NCBI RefSeq assembly: GCF_020907985.1
Contig: NZ_JAJJPA010000008.1
Coordinates: 62,001-126,000, forward strand
Source: Kitasatospora humi
GTDB taxonomy: Bacteria; Actinomycetota; Actinomycetes; Streptomycetales; Streptomycetaceae
Direction: 5' to 3'
Length of the DNA stretch: 64,000 nucleotides
Below the pieces are notes generated by a model that worked only from the letters and a program-made list of their open reading frames with translations, was not told where the DNA came from and ran no database searches. Of this stretch, positions 43,896 to 52,954 are shown one piece after another. How positions within the stretch are numbered: the stretch's first letter is position 1; every line of letters begins with the position of its first letter. The translations under genes were made by a program, and so were the position numbers.

Positions 43896-45827
43896 GTGCC
43901 TAAGCGGGGCCGTCGGGGCGGGAGCGAGCAGCAGGGCGGCAGCGCCGGCAAGGGGGGTGAGCCGGTCCCGCCGTCCCAGGCGCCGCCCACCGAGAACCTG
44001 CTCACCAACCCCGCACCGCCGGCCGACCAGGTGCAGCTGATCCCGCTGGCCCCGCTGCCGCAGGAGACCGAGGGACTGCTGACGCCGGGTCAGCGCACCG
44101 GGGAGCAGCCGCTGCCGGCCGTCACCGAGGAGCCCGGCGAGGAGACCGGCGGGGAGACCGGCGGGGAGGCCCCCGAGGAGACCGCCCGGGAGAGGCCGGA
44201 GGACGCCGCCGAGCGGACCGCCGAGGACGCCGTCGAGCGGCGGCCCGAGCTCGTCGACACCGACGAGTTCGCCGCCTTCGAGGCGTTCGGCGGCGGCTCC
44301 GAGGACACCCTCTCGCCGGAGGTCTGGCGCGCCGTCGGCTACAACCCGCCCAGCGGCGCGATCCCGATCCTGCGGCAGGGTCCGCGCGGCGCCGAGCCCT
44401 GGCCGGACCGGATGCGCACCCTGCTGCGCACCCCGATGCACGAGCGCCCGGCCTCCGAACGGGCGCCGCACCTGGCCAAGCCGGAGGCCGCCGCCCGCAA
44501 CGTGCCCCGGATCTTCGACCTGACGCTGCGCATCGGCGAGCTGCTGCTGGCCAGCGGCGAGGCGGCCGAGGACGTGGAGGCCGCGATGCTCGGCGTCACC
44601 CACGCCTACGGGCTGGACCGCTGCGAGCCGCAGGTCACCTTCACCCTGATCTCGATCTCCTACCAGCCCTCGCTGGTGGAGGCACCGGTCACCTCGGCCC
44701 GGGTGGTGCGTCGCCGCACCTCCGACTACACCCGGCTGGCGGCGGTGTACCGGCTGGTCGCCGACATCACCGGCGGCAAGGTCAGCGTCAACGACGCGTA
44801 CCGCCGGCTCGCGGCGATCCGCCGCAACCGGCACCCGTACCCGGGCTGGGTGCTGTCGCTCACCGCCGGTCTGCTGGCGGGCGCCGCGACCTTCCTGGTC
44901 GGCGGCCGGGTGGACGCCGCCGCGTGGCTGGTCTTCGTGAACGCCGTGGTCGCCGCCGTCGTCGGCGACCGGCTGGCCTCGCTGGTGGCCGGCCGCGGGC
45001 TGCCGGAGTTCTACCAGTTCGTGCTGGCCGCGATGCCGGCCGCCACCTCCGGCATCATCCTGTCGCTGAACAGCTCCGGCCTGCGCGGCTCGGTGGTGGT
45101 CACCGGTGGCCTGTTCGCGCTGCTGCCCGGGCGGGCGCTGGTCGCCGCCGTGCAGGACGGCCTGACCGGCTTCTACATCACCGCCGCCGCCCGCTTGCTG
45201 GAAGTGGTCTACCTGGTGGCGGGCATCGTGATCGGCGTGATGCTGATCCTCTACGCGGGAGTCAGCTTCGACGCCCAGCTCAAGCCCAGCGAGTCGCTGG
45301 TCGGCACCTACGACCCGCCGGTGCAGCTGGTCGCCGCGATGCTGCTGACGCTGTTCTTCGCGATGCTGCTCCAGGCGAGCCGCCGCACGCTGCCGCTGGT
45401 CACGGTCAACGGCGGCATCGGCTGGGCGGTCTACGGTGTGCTGGTCTACGACGGCGGGGTCTCGCCGATCGTGGCGACCGGGATCGCGGCCGGCGTGGTC
45501 GGCCTGTTCGGACAGCTGATGGCCCGGTACCGGTACGCCTCGGCGCTGCCCTACGTCACCGCCGCGCTCGGCCCGCTGATGCCCGGATCCGCGCTGTACC
45601 TTGGGATGCTCGCCTTCGCCCAGGGGCAGTCGTCCCCCGGCCTGGTGTCGATAAGCAAGGCCGCCGCGCTGGCCATGGCGCTGGCGATCGGGGTGAACCT
45701 CGGTGGCGAGGTGGCCCGGCTCTTCATGAAGGTGCCGGGGCCGAGCGGCGGGATCGAGGCCGCGGGCCGCCTGGTGCCGTACCTGACCGGGCCGCGCCGG
45801 GCCGCGAAGCGCACCCGCGGCTTCTGA
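43896..45827 (+). CDS. Threonine/serine exporter (ThrE family)
   Basis: 643 residues from GTG 43896 with SD CAGGAGCAG. The disordered, acidic N-terminus runs to about residue 200. The ThrE domain (PF06738) begins near FDLTLRIGELLLASGEAAED and carries VTFTLISISYQP. About 10 TM segments follow, with FLVGGRVDAAAWLVFVNAVV and the second (PF12821) half near LLTLFFAMLLQASRRTLPLV. The family exports Thr and Ser. Confidence 0.9.
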   Translation: MPKRGRRGGSEQQGGSAGKGGEPVPPSQAPPTENLLTNPAPPADQVQLIPLAPLPQETEGLLTPGQRTGEQPLPAVTEEPGEETGGETGGEAPEETARERPEDAAERTAEDAVERRPELVDTDEFAAFEAFGGGSEDTLSPEVWRAVGYNPPSGAIPILRQGPRGAEPWPDRMRTLLRTPMHERPASERAPHLAKPEAAARNVPRIFDLTLRIGELLLASGEAAEDVEAAMLGVTHAYGLDRCEPQVTFTLISISYQPSLVEAPVTSARVVRRRTSDYTRLAAVYRLVADITGGKVSVNDAYRRLAAIRRNRHPYPGWVLSLTAGLLAGAATFLVGGRVDAAAWLVFVNAVVAAVVGDRLASLVAGRGLPEFYQFVLAAMPAATSGIILSLNSSGLRGSVVVTGGLFALLPGRALVAAVQDGLTGFYITAAARLLEVVYLVAGIVIGVMLILYAGVSFDAQLKPSESLVGTYDPPVQLVAAMLLTLFFAMLLQASRRTLPLVTVNGGIGWAVYGVLVYDGGVSPIVATGIAAGVVGLFGQLMARYRYASALPYVTAALGPLMPGSALYLGMLAFAQGQSSPGLVSISKAAALAMALAIGVNLGGEVARLFMKVPGPSGGIEAAGRLVPYLTGPRRAAKRTRGF

Positions 45828-45889
45828 TCGCCCGTTGGAGTCGAGGGGGGCAGCACGCCGATGACCACGAGCCCGAGGACGTAGCACCG

Positions 45890-46843
45890 ATGCAGTTGGC
45901 CGGCCTGGTGGAGGCATACCGCACGCACATCGTGGCCGCGCACAAGCAGCCGCTCTTCCTGCTGCTGGCCGGGTTCATCAGCTCGTTCGTCCTCATCAGG
46001 GTGAGCGTGCGGATGATCAGGGCCAAGGTGCGCTGGTGGCCCGGGAACATCACGCCGGGCGGGCTGCACATCCACCACGTGGTCTTCGGGGTGGGCGCGC
46101 TGCTGGTCGCCGGCATCGGGGTGTTCGCCACCGACGGCGGCCATCCGTGGATCGACTGGTTCGGGCTGGTCTTCGGGATCGGCTGCGGCCTGGTGCTGGA
46201 CGAGTTCGCACTGATCCTCCACCTGGAGGACGTCTACTGGAGCGAGCAGGGCCGCAAGTCGGTGGACGCGGTGATCCTGGGCATCCTGATCACCGGCCTG
46301 CTGCTGATCGGCTTCGCGCCGCTCGGGGTGGTGCCCGGGGAGAGCGGTGCCGATGGGTCGGGCAGCTGGGGCGTGGTGGGGCTCATCTCCTTCAACGCGC
46401 TGATGTCGATCGTCGCGCTGCTCAAGGGCAAGGTGTGGACCGGGCTGCTCGGCATCATGGTGCCCGGCCTGTCGTGGATCGGAGCGGTTCGGCTGGCCCG
46501 GCCGTCCAGCCCCTGGGCGCGCTGGCGGTACGGTGACCGGTCGCGCCGCCGGGCCCGCGCGGTGCGGCGGGAGCAGCGGCTGCACGCCCGGGTGGACCGG
46601 GCCCGGATGTGGCTCTTCGACCTGATCGCCGGCGCCCCCGACAAGGTGCCCGCGCACCACGCGGTGACGCACCGGATGGCCGAACGGGTGGCGGCCCGGG
46701 CGACCGCGCACCTCGACCCGCACCGCACCGGGCGCCCGGCAGCGGCGCCCGCCGAGCGCGCCGCCGACCAGCGGCGCCGCACCGTCCAGGCCGGACGGGT
46801 CCGCTCCTACCGGGCGCGCCGCGCGCGCCGGCGCGTGCTCTGA
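45890..46843 (+). CDS. Multi-pass membrane protein, unknown function
   Basis: 317 residues from ATG 45890. TM segments: LFLLLAGFISSFVLIRV, HIHHVVFGVGALLVAGIGVF, WFGLVFGIGCGLVLDEFALI, VILGILITGLLLIGFAPLGV and a fifth near GLLGIMVPGLSWIGAV. HIHHxVFG and the DEFAL region recur in related actinomycete proteins. The C-terminal 100 residues are Arg-rich and cytoplasmic. It lies 62 bp after the ThrE gene on the same strand, so probably co-transcribed. Confidence 0.75.
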   Translation: MQLAGLVEAYRTHIVAAHKQPLFLLLAGFISSFVLIRVSVRMIRAKVRWWPGNITPGGLHIHHVVFGVGALLVAGIGVFATDGGHPWIDWFGLVFGIGCGLVLDEFALILHLEDVYWSEQGRKSVDAVILGILITGLLLIGFAPLGVVPGESGADGSGSWGVVGLISFNALMSIVALLKGKVWTGLLGIMVPGLSWIGAVRLARPSSPWARWRYGDRSRRRARAVRREQRLHARVDRARMWLFDLIAGAPDKVPAHHAVTHRMAERVAARATAHLDPHRTGRPAAAPAERAADQRRRTVQAGRVRSYRARRARRRVL

Positions 46844-46985
46844 TCCTGCGCGCGGGCGCGCGGGTCTCTGCGATCTCACCCGAATGGCTGCCGGGGCCGT
46901 GATGCCGAGCATCGTCGGATTTGAGAATATTACGTCGAGTGACCTGTTGGTTACGCGATGGGATGGCTCATTGATCACCGAACGG

Positions 46986-48500
46986 ATGGTCCGCACTCGG
47001 AACCGCAGCCGGATGCTCCCCCGGATCCGCGCTCGGCGCTGCGGCTGGGTCCCGCTGCTCGCCCTGGTCCTACTGGTCAGCGGCACGGTACTCGCTCCGC
47101 CGGCCGCTGCCCACCCGGTGCTGGTGGGGCCGGTCGCCGCACCGCGCCTGGCGCCCGCCCTCGCGCCGGCCCTCGCGCCCGCGCACGCGCCGACCGACGA
47201 CCCGCCGCAGCCCAACGGCCAGGCCTACCCCAGCACCGGCGACATCGACCGGGCCCGGGCCGACGCCGCCCGGCGGGCCGCCGCCGCAAGCGCGATCGAG
47301 GCCCAGCTGGCGGCCGCCCGCACCGAGCTCGAGCAGGCCGGACAGCGCGCCGACCAGGCCGTCGAGGCCTACAACGGCGCCCAGGCCAGGCTCGCCCGGG
47401 CCCGCGCGGCAGCGGCCGATGCCGCCGTCCACGCGGCCGCCGCCGAGTCGGCCCGCGCCGCCGCCGCCGAGCAGGCCGCCGCGCTGGCCGCCGCCACCTA
47501 CCGCACCGGCGCCACCCCCGAGCTCTCCGCCTTCAACGACCTGTTCGGCGCCCGGGGGCCCCGCGCCGCCGCCGACCAAGCGGTCGCCGTGGGCGCCGCC
47601 GCCCGCACCACCCGGCAGATCCTGGAGGACGCCACCAGCACCGCCCGGGCCGCCGCCGACGCTCAGCGGGCCGCCCAGGCCGACGCGGCCGCGGCCGAGC
47701 GGGCGGCCGACGCGGTCGCCCGGGCCAAGGCCGAGGCCCAGGCACAGCTGACGGCCCACCAGCAGACCGTCGCCGAGCTCGCCGACCGCAGCGAACGCCT
47801 GCTCGGGGAGCTTGCCGCCGCCCGCAACACCACCGTGGAGCTGGAGCGGCGGCGACAGGCCGCTCTGGAGGCGATCGCCGCGCAGCAGGCCGAGGAGGTG
47901 GCCAAGGCGGCGGCACTCGCCGCCGAGAAGGCGGCAGCCCAGAAGGCCGCGGCGGAGAAGGCTGCTACGGACAGGGCGGCCGCGGACAGGGCGGCTGCGG
48001 ATAGGACGGCTGCGGATAGGGCGGCTGCGGACAAGGCCGCCGCCGGGAAGGCCGCGCAGCAGTCCGGGGGCGCGCCGGGTCGGTCGCAGCGGCCCGCACC
48101 GCCGCCACCCTCGTCCTCGTCCTCGTCCTCGTCCGAGTCGGGCGGTCAGGCGGCCGTCGCCTTCGCGAAGGCCCGGCTGGGGCTGCCGTACCTCTGGGGC
48201 GGCGAGGGGCCGGGCGGCTACGACTGCTCGGGCCTGACCAAGATCGCCTGGCAGCAGGGCGGCCGCCGGCTCACCCACTTCGCGGCCGACCAGTACGCCG
48301 AGTCCACTCCCGTCACCTACCACCAGCTGCGCCCCGGTGACCTGGTCTTCTGGTCGCACACCGGCAAGGCCGCCGACATCTACCACGTGGCGATCTACCT
48401 GGGTGACGATCAGGTCATCATGGCGCCCCACCCGGGCGGCAGGATCGAGCAGACCAGCGTCTGGGTGATGGGCGGGCCCAGCTTCTTCGCCCGACCCTGA
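46986..48500 (+). CDS. Secreted NlpC/P60 peptidoglycan hydrolase
   Basis: 504 residues from ATG 46986; a start at 46884 would bury the signal. The signal peptide is MVRTRNRSRM... with hydrophobic WVPLLALVLLVSGTVLA. A long Ala-rich coiled coil (about residues 85-330) follows, then a low-complexity region of AADRAAADK-type repeats encoded by a 15-bp DNA repeat. The NlpC/P60 domain ends the protein: C414 in YDCSGL and H467 in YHVAIYL are the catalytic pair, with APHPGG as the third-residue region. It cuts cell-wall stem peptides. Confidence 0.92.
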   Translation: MVRTRNRSRMLPRIRARRCGWVPLLALVLLVSGTVLAPPAAAHPVLVGPVAAPRLAPALAPALAPAHAPTDDPPQPNGQAYPSTGDIDRARADAARRAAAASAIEAQLAAARTELEQAGQRADQAVEAYNGAQARLARARAAAADAAVHAAAAESARAAAAEQAAALAAATYRTGATPELSAFNDLFGARGPRAAADQAVAVGAAARTTRQILEDATSTARAAADAQRAAQADAAAAERAADAVARAKAEAQAQLTAHQQTVAELADRSERLLGELAAARNTTVELERRRQAALEAIAAQQAEEVAKAAALAAEKAAAQKAAAEKAATDRAAADRAAADRTAADRAAADKAAAGKAAQQSGGAPGRSQRPAPPPPSSSSSSSSESGGQAAVAFAKARLGLPYLWGGEGPGGYDCSGLTKIAWQQGGRRLTHFAADQYAESTPVTYHQLRPGDLVFWSHTGKAADIYHVAIYLGDDQVIMAPHPGGRIEQTSVWVMGGPSFFARP

Positions 48501-48620
48501 ACCAGGCGGGGCGGCCGTGTAGCTTCCCATTTCACTTTGCGCTTTCCCACTGATTCTGCGCCCAAGCTGCGCATGCGCAAGATCAGTGGGACGCCGACTG
48601 GGCGGGCCGGCGCCCCGGAC

Positions 48621-48718
48621 GCCGCCGCACCTACTACCAACTCACCCCGGCCGGACGAGACGCCGCCATCCACGAGACCGTCCGCCTGGCAGCACACCCA
48701 CCCCGCCAACGACGAAAG
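48621..48718 (+). pseudogene. Regulator-like gene remnant, left 98-bp repeat
   Basis: Translated on the plus strand from 48623 it reads RRTYYQLTPAGRDAAIHETV, like the end of a PadR/MarR winged-helix protein, but no start or HTH is present. The 98-bp segment recurs at 50018-50115: the first 23 bases are identical, the last 30 have three mismatches and the middle has diverged. Confidence 0.55.
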
Positions 48719-48890
48719 TGCGAGGAGGATGCGCCAAAGGCCGCGCGGCATCGATGAGACCAGCGCACACTGAAGCCGAAAGAAGATCACGAACGAACCG
48801 CTTCCCAGCGCCGCAACCGCTCAACGGGCCCGCGGCTGGCGAGATCCAGCCAACGCCAACGGCCCCACCCGCAGAGAACATGGAGATCCG

Positions 48891-49922
48891 GTGACCCTCG
48901 ACATACAGCCGCTCGATCCGCACCTTGCCCCAGAACAGCAGCTGGCCGATTACCACGCGATGCGGGCGGCTGTCGCAGCGGTGGACTTTTCCGAGGACCC
49001 ACCGCTGACCTATGAGGCTTCGATCGGCCGCCTACGCACCCCGCCGCTCGAGGACGGACCGTGCCGCTTCTGGGTCGGTCACTTGGACGGACGTCTGGTC
49101 GGTTCGGTCAGGGTCGCGCTGCCGGAGGGCTCGAACAGCGGGATCGTCAATGTCGAGGTCCACGTGCACCCCGAGCTGCGGCGTCGCGGTATCGGCACCG
49201 CACTGCTCCGGGCCGCGATGCCCGCGGTCCTGGACGCTCGGCGCGGCACCGTCCTCGGGCAACCCATGAAGCCCGATTCCGCCGGGGCTCCGTGGGTGGC
49301 GGGCCTCGGGTTCGAGGTGACGCACAGCATGGTGATGCAGGTCCTGCCCATCGCGACGACTCCCGCGCAGCTGTGGGACGTGCCCGACCCGGCTGGCTAC
49401 CGCCTGGCGCACTGGACGGGAGCGACGCCCGAACGGTTCATCGACTCCTATGCCATGGCCCGACAGGCCATCCAGGACGCTCCGTTCGGTCGCACCAGCT
49501 ACCGGCCGACCGTCTGGACCCCCGCCCAGATCTGCGCGACCGACCGTGAGCTGGCGGAGGCCGGCGCAGAACAGCGAGTCGTCATCGCCATCGACGACGC
49601 CACGGACCAGGTCGTCGGCGCGCACGTCATCCACACCTACCCGCACCGCCCCGGGGTCGGCTTCATCCACGACACCTCCGTGCTGGCCGCACATCGCGGC
49701 CACGGGCTCGGTCGGGCGATCAAGGCTGCCATGATGCGCCAGCTCACCGACGAGCGACCGGACCTGGAACGCATCCTCACCACCACCGCCACGACGAACA
49801 CCTACATGATCGACATCAACCTCGCACTCGGTTACCACACGGCCCGGACGATGAACTGGGTCGAGACCACAACGACGAGCCTCGCCGAGAAGCTGGCGGC
49901 CACCCCTTCCAACGCCCTCTGA
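48891..49922 (+). CDS. GNAT acetyltransferase with two GNAT domains
   Basis: 343 residues from GTG 48891 (SD GGAG). The first GNAT domain carries VHVHPELRRRGIGTALLRAA (acetyl-CoA motif RRRGIG). The second is shown by VLAAHRGHGLGRAIKAAMMR (HRGHGLG). Double-GNAT proteins in this family are mycothiol-synthase-like or act on antibiotics; the substrate is unknown. A good terminator hairpin follows, and imperfect 98-bp direct repeats flank the gene. Confidence 0.88.
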   Translation: MTLDIQPLDPHLAPEQQLADYHAMRAAVAAVDFSEDPPLTYEASIGRLRTPPLEDGPCRFWVGHLDGRLVGSVRVALPEGSNSGIVNVEVHVHPELRRRGIGTALLRAAMPAVLDARRGTVLGQPMKPDSAGAPWVAGLGFEVTHSMVMQVLPIATTPAQLWDVPDPAGYRLAHWTGATPERFIDSYAMARQAIQDAPFGRTSYRPTVWTPAQICATDRELAEAGAEQRVVIAIDDATDQVVGAHVIHTYPHRPGVGFIHDTSVLAAHRGHGLGRAIKAAMMRQLTDERPDLERILTTTATTNTYMIDINLALGYHTARTMNWVETTTTSLAEKLAATPSNAL

Positions 49923-49957
49923 GCCCAGACCCGCCGGTCGATGAGCGGCTGACGGCA

Positions 49958-49996
49958 CGGGTCAGAAGAGGAGCGGGTGGGTGCTCTTCTGACCCG
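49958..49996. terminator. Terminator hairpin after GNAT gene
   Basis: CGGGTCAGAAGAG (49958-49970) pairs perfectly with CTCTTCTGACCCG (49984-49996), a 13-bp stem with a 13-base loop, 36 bp after the stop. Confidence 0.8.
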
Positions 49997-50017
49997 CGCC
50001 CGGACGCAGTCCCGGGC

Positions 50018-50115
50018 GCCGCCGCACCTACTACCAACTCCTCCAGCTGAACGAGACGATCACCAACCACGAGACCACGCACTGGGCAGCGCACCCACCC
50101 CGTCAACGAGGAAAG
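50018..50115 (+). pseudogene. Regulator-like gene remnant, right 98-bp repeat
   Basis: Same-orientation partner of 48621-48718 with equal length. It reads RRTYYQLLQLNETITNHETT, then AAHPPRQRGK. Downstream the frame continues PSVPQLVRTFKVSRNGLS, which after one frameshift resembles a resolvase-type HTH tail (VSR...YRHV). The stretch to about 50224 looks like a decayed gene. Confidence 0.5.
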
Positions 50116-50263
50116 CGCAAGGACCCGTCAGTCCCGCAACTCGTCCGGACCTTCAAGGTCTCGCGGAACGGTCTATCGCCACGTCAGCCTCGCCACCGGG
50201 AAGGACGACCGGCAGGCACTTTGAACCGAGCCCGACACCAGCAGCCGCAGATCCCTCCAGAGG

Positions 50264-50989
50264 TCACGACTCCACGACGCGCGGGCTGGCGAACGTCGAG
50301 TTGTCGATGACGACGTCCATCATCGGGATCGGGTCGACTTCCTGAAGATAGATGCGCTCTGCCACCAGATACCGGTTGCGGTGGATCGACTCCGCATCGC
50401 TCCCGGCCCAGTCCTGATCACGGTCAGCACCTCGCTGAACGGACAGTTCCGCATCTACCTGCAGCCAGACACGGAAGTCCCAGTACTCGTTGATCTCCGG
50501 CCGGAAGGCGAAGACGCCATCCACGATCAGCACCGCATCCGAAGCAAGGGACGTCCGGTCTGAGGAATGATCCTTCTGCGTCAGCGGGTCGATGCTGCAC
50601 AGCACGCACGACGTGGCCTCCGGCGACCGGCAGGGCCCAAGCAGCAGCCGCTTGACCGCGTCATAGTCGTACGCGTTGCGGTAATACCCCTCACCTGACT
50701 CCCGGTCATACAGGTGCCGGTCCTTCCACGGCTTCTTGAAGTCATCGAGGGTTGCCCGGAGCACGGGCCGTCCCGCAGTACTGATCCACTCAGCCAATTC
50801 GTGCCCGAAACTCGTCTTGCCCGCAGCGGTGAAACCGTCGATCCCTACCATCAGACGGCCCTGGCCGAGTGCCAGGATCCGCTTCGCGATCCGTTCGACC
50901 AGCGCAGTGCGTTCGTGAGAGGTCGTCGGAGGACACGGCTGCTGCCAAGTCGAAACCGAATGATGCACGCCCGCTCGCTGCAGTCCCAT
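50264..50989 (-). CDS. Uridine kinase-like P-loop kinase
   Basis: 241 residues. Walker A is GIDGFTAAGKTSF (about residues 49-61). The substrate-side segment ATLDDFKKPWKDRHLYDRES, with the aromatic and acidic residues of uridine kinase-like enzymes, follows, and VLIVDGVFAFRPEINEYWDF is the Walker B region. The family phosphorylates nucleosides or related small molecules. ATG 50989 has no strong SD; an internal ATG at about residue 47 is less likely since it would cut the P-loop. Confidence 0.87.
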   Translation of the reverse strand: MGLQRAGVHHSVSTWQQPCPPTTSHERTALVERIAKRILALGQGRLMVGIDGFTAAGKTSFGHELAEWISTAGRPVLRATLDDFKKPWKDRHLYDRESGEGYYRNAYDYDAVKRLLLGPCRSPEATSCVLCSIDPLTQKDHSSDRTSLASDAVLIVDGVFAFRPEINEYWDFRVWLQVDAELSVQRGADRDQDWAGSDAESIHRNRYLVAERIYLQEVDPIPMMDVVIDNSTFASPRVVES

Positions 50990-51150
50990 GAGGCGAACCT
51001 ATCGGCTCCCTCAATGGCGAGAAAGATCGCCCTGCCCGCCCGTACGGAGGCACGGGCAAGCGCACAGTCGCCTCCCCACCAACTCATGGGCACAGCAAAC
51101 ACGATGCCCTGAGACACCTGCCATCATCTGCCCCGCACAGACACGATGCG

Positions 51151-51178
51151 GTGAGACACGGGCGCTGCCCCGTCTCAC
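51151..51178. terminator. Inverted repeat in gap before VOC gene
   Basis: GTGAGAC (51151-51157) pairs with GTCTCAC (51172-51178), extended by ACGGGC/GCCCC with one bulge. The same GATGC-x-x-TGAGACAC sequence occurs just upstream (about 51104-51116). The roughly 510-bp gap 50990-51499 has no supported gene. Confidence 0.5.
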
Positions 51179-51264
51179 GACACCTTGCATACCCGCTGGT
51201 CAGACAAGCCCCTGAAAGCAAGATCCAATGCGACGGGACATGTGGGGTGTTCTGGACCGGCGCT

Positions 51265-51316
51265 GGTCCGGGGCCGTGGTCCGGGGCCGTGGTCCGGGGC
51301 CGTGGTCCGGGCCGAG
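51265..51316. repeat. 13-bp tandem repeat, about four copies
   Basis: GGTCCGGGGCCGT repeats with exact 13-bp period from 51265, three full copies and one partial. More scattered GGTCCG copies follow to 51390. Low-complexity intergenic DNA. Confidence 0.85.
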
Positions 51317-51499
51317 CTGCGCTGGCCCGACCGCGGGCCTGCCGCCGGTGCGGACCGGCGCTGGTCCGGGCGGTGGTCCGCCGGGGCGGCGGGCACCGGC
51401 TCGGGCCGGCCGGTTTTCGGGGGCGACAGCCGTCGGGGCCGCGCCATGCGTCCGACGCGGCCCCCGGGAGTGGTGGTGGGGTGGGTGGATGCGGCTCGC

Positions 51500-52258
51500 T
51501 CAGCCGGTGCGCGGGGCGAAGACACCGAAGGTGGCGCCCTGCGGGTCGCGGATGACCGCGATCCTGGGGCCGTTCTCCATCTCCACGTCGGTCGGGCCGT
51601 GCAGGACGTCCGCGCCGAGCTTCGAGGCCGTACCGGCGACGGCGTCCACGTCGCGGACCCGGAAGAACGGGGTCCAGTGCGCGGGCACCTCCTTGGGGAA
51701 CCTGTCGCCCATGTCCATGACGCCGCCGAACATCTTGCCGGCCAGGCCCACCATCGGGTACTGCTCGTGCGGCGTGACCTCCCAGCCGAAGACGCCCTGG
51801 TAGAAAGCCAGCGCGGCGGTGGTGTCCCGGGTGGCGAGGTCGATCCAGCCGAAGGCGTTGGGCTCGTCCAGCACGCCGAACCCGGCGAACTGCTTGGCCT
51901 GCCACACCGAGAGCGGCGCGCCGGTCGGATCGCTGAGCAGGGCCCAGCGGCCCAGCTCGCCGACGTCCATCGGCTCCATCCAGACCTGTGCGCCGGCCTT
52001 CTTGGCGGCTTCGCAGGTGGCATCGGTGTCGTTGGTGGCGAAGGAGAGCAGCCACATCACCGGCTGCTGCGGATTCATCAGCGGGGCGACGGCCGCGGCG
52101 GGGGCGCCGTCCAGGGAGAGGACGGTGTAGCCGCCGTACTGGGGATCCGGGGCGGCGGCGGTCCAGTCGAACAGCTGGCCGTAGAACCGCTTGGCCGCCT
52201 CAGGATCGGAGGCGCTCAGCTGCGCCCAGCAGGGCGCGCCAGGGGGGAAGTCGGTCAC
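51500..52258 (-). CDS. VOC/glyoxalase-family protein, two domains
   Basis: 252 residues from GTG 52258 (SD GAGAGGG; TTG 52264 also possible). Two glyoxalase-like halves are visible: PCWAQLSASDPEAAKRFYGQ with WEPMDVGELGRWALLSDPTG-like region (MEPMDVGELGRWALLSDPTG), and GWIDLATRDTTAALAFYQGV with RIAVIRDPQGATFGVF. The fold binds a metal and acts on small molecules or confers antibiotic resistance by binding; function here is unknown. Confidence 0.88.
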   Translation of the reverse strand: MTDFPPGAPCWAQLSASDPEAAKRFYGQLFDWTAAAPDPQYGGYTVLSLDGAPAAAVAPLMNPQQPVMWLLSFATNDTDATCEAAKKAGAQVWMEPMDVGELGRWALLSDPTGAPLSVWQAKQFAGFGVLDEPNAFGWIDLATRDTTAALAFYQGVFGWEVTPHEQYPMVGLAGKMFGGVMDMGDRFPKEVPAHWTPFFRVRDVDAVAGTASKLGADVLHGPTDVEMENGPRIAVIRDPQGATFGVFAPRTG

Positions 52259-52376
52259 CTTCAACGCAGTCCCTCTCGACGTCGTCTTCAGGGGCGGTCC
52301 TCCCATCCAAACCCGCCCCCGGCGCGGGCGCCACCGGACCGCGGTCGCGTCCGGGGTGTCCGCGGGAGCCGCGGGA

Positions 52377-52907
52377 TCAGCGGCAGAGCTGCGAGATGGT
52401 CTCCTCGAAGTCGGGGAACTCCCGGACGGCCGCCTCGATCACGGCCTCGGGCGAGCGGCGCCGGTCCGGCGCGAACCGTTCGGCAATGGCGGTGAGCTCG
52501 GGGTTGGCGCGAGGGGTCCAATCGTCGCAGAGGGTCGGGCAGGCCGCTTCCGAGGGGCCGTAACCGCTGGCCAGCAGCCACAGCAGGTCGCCCAAGTCCC
52601 GTGCCACCACGGCAGTTTCACCCTCCGACCCGAGGAACACCACGGGCTGCTCGGCGACCGGCCGGCCCGGCCGGACCAGCCAGAACCCCGCGTACCCGCC
52701 GGCGCCGTTCGCCCCGAAGAAACGGAACTGGCTGCCGTCCGCCTCCTGGTTACCGGTCCAGAGCCGGAACCACCAAGCGGTGTCCGCTGCGGCCTCGAAG
52801 GCCGGATAGGGCTCGAAATCCACCCAGCTCTCCTCGTCGTCCGCGAACGGGACGGCGAGTGCGGCGGCGAGTGCGGCAGGGAAGGCGCGGTCATCGATCG
52901 ACGTCAT
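52377..52907 (-). CDS. SMI1/KNR4 (SUKH)-like protein
   Basis: 176 residues from ATG 52907. VVFLGSEGETAVVARDLGDL and LLWLLASGYGPSEA resemble SUKH-fold proteins, which act as immunity proteins to polymorphic toxins and in signalling. No toxin gene is adjacent. The call is by pattern only. Confidence 0.6.
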   Translation of the reverse strand: MTSIDDRAFPAALAAALAVPFADDEESWVDFEPYPAFEAAADTAWWFRLWTGNQEADGSQFRFFGANGAGGYAGFWLVRPGRPVAEQPVVFLGSEGETAVVARDLGDLLWLLASGYGPSEAACPTLCDDWTPRANPELTAIAERFAPDRRRSPEAVIEAAVREFPDFEETISQLCR

Positions 52908-52954
52908 GCGCACACGCTACGGGCCGGCACTGTCACCTCCGTGGGGCTTGCGCG

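Noticed and set aside
48501..48890. A small gene at 48537-48773
   Set aside because: Low-complexity translation in a frame different from the regulator-like remnant; no SD or family.
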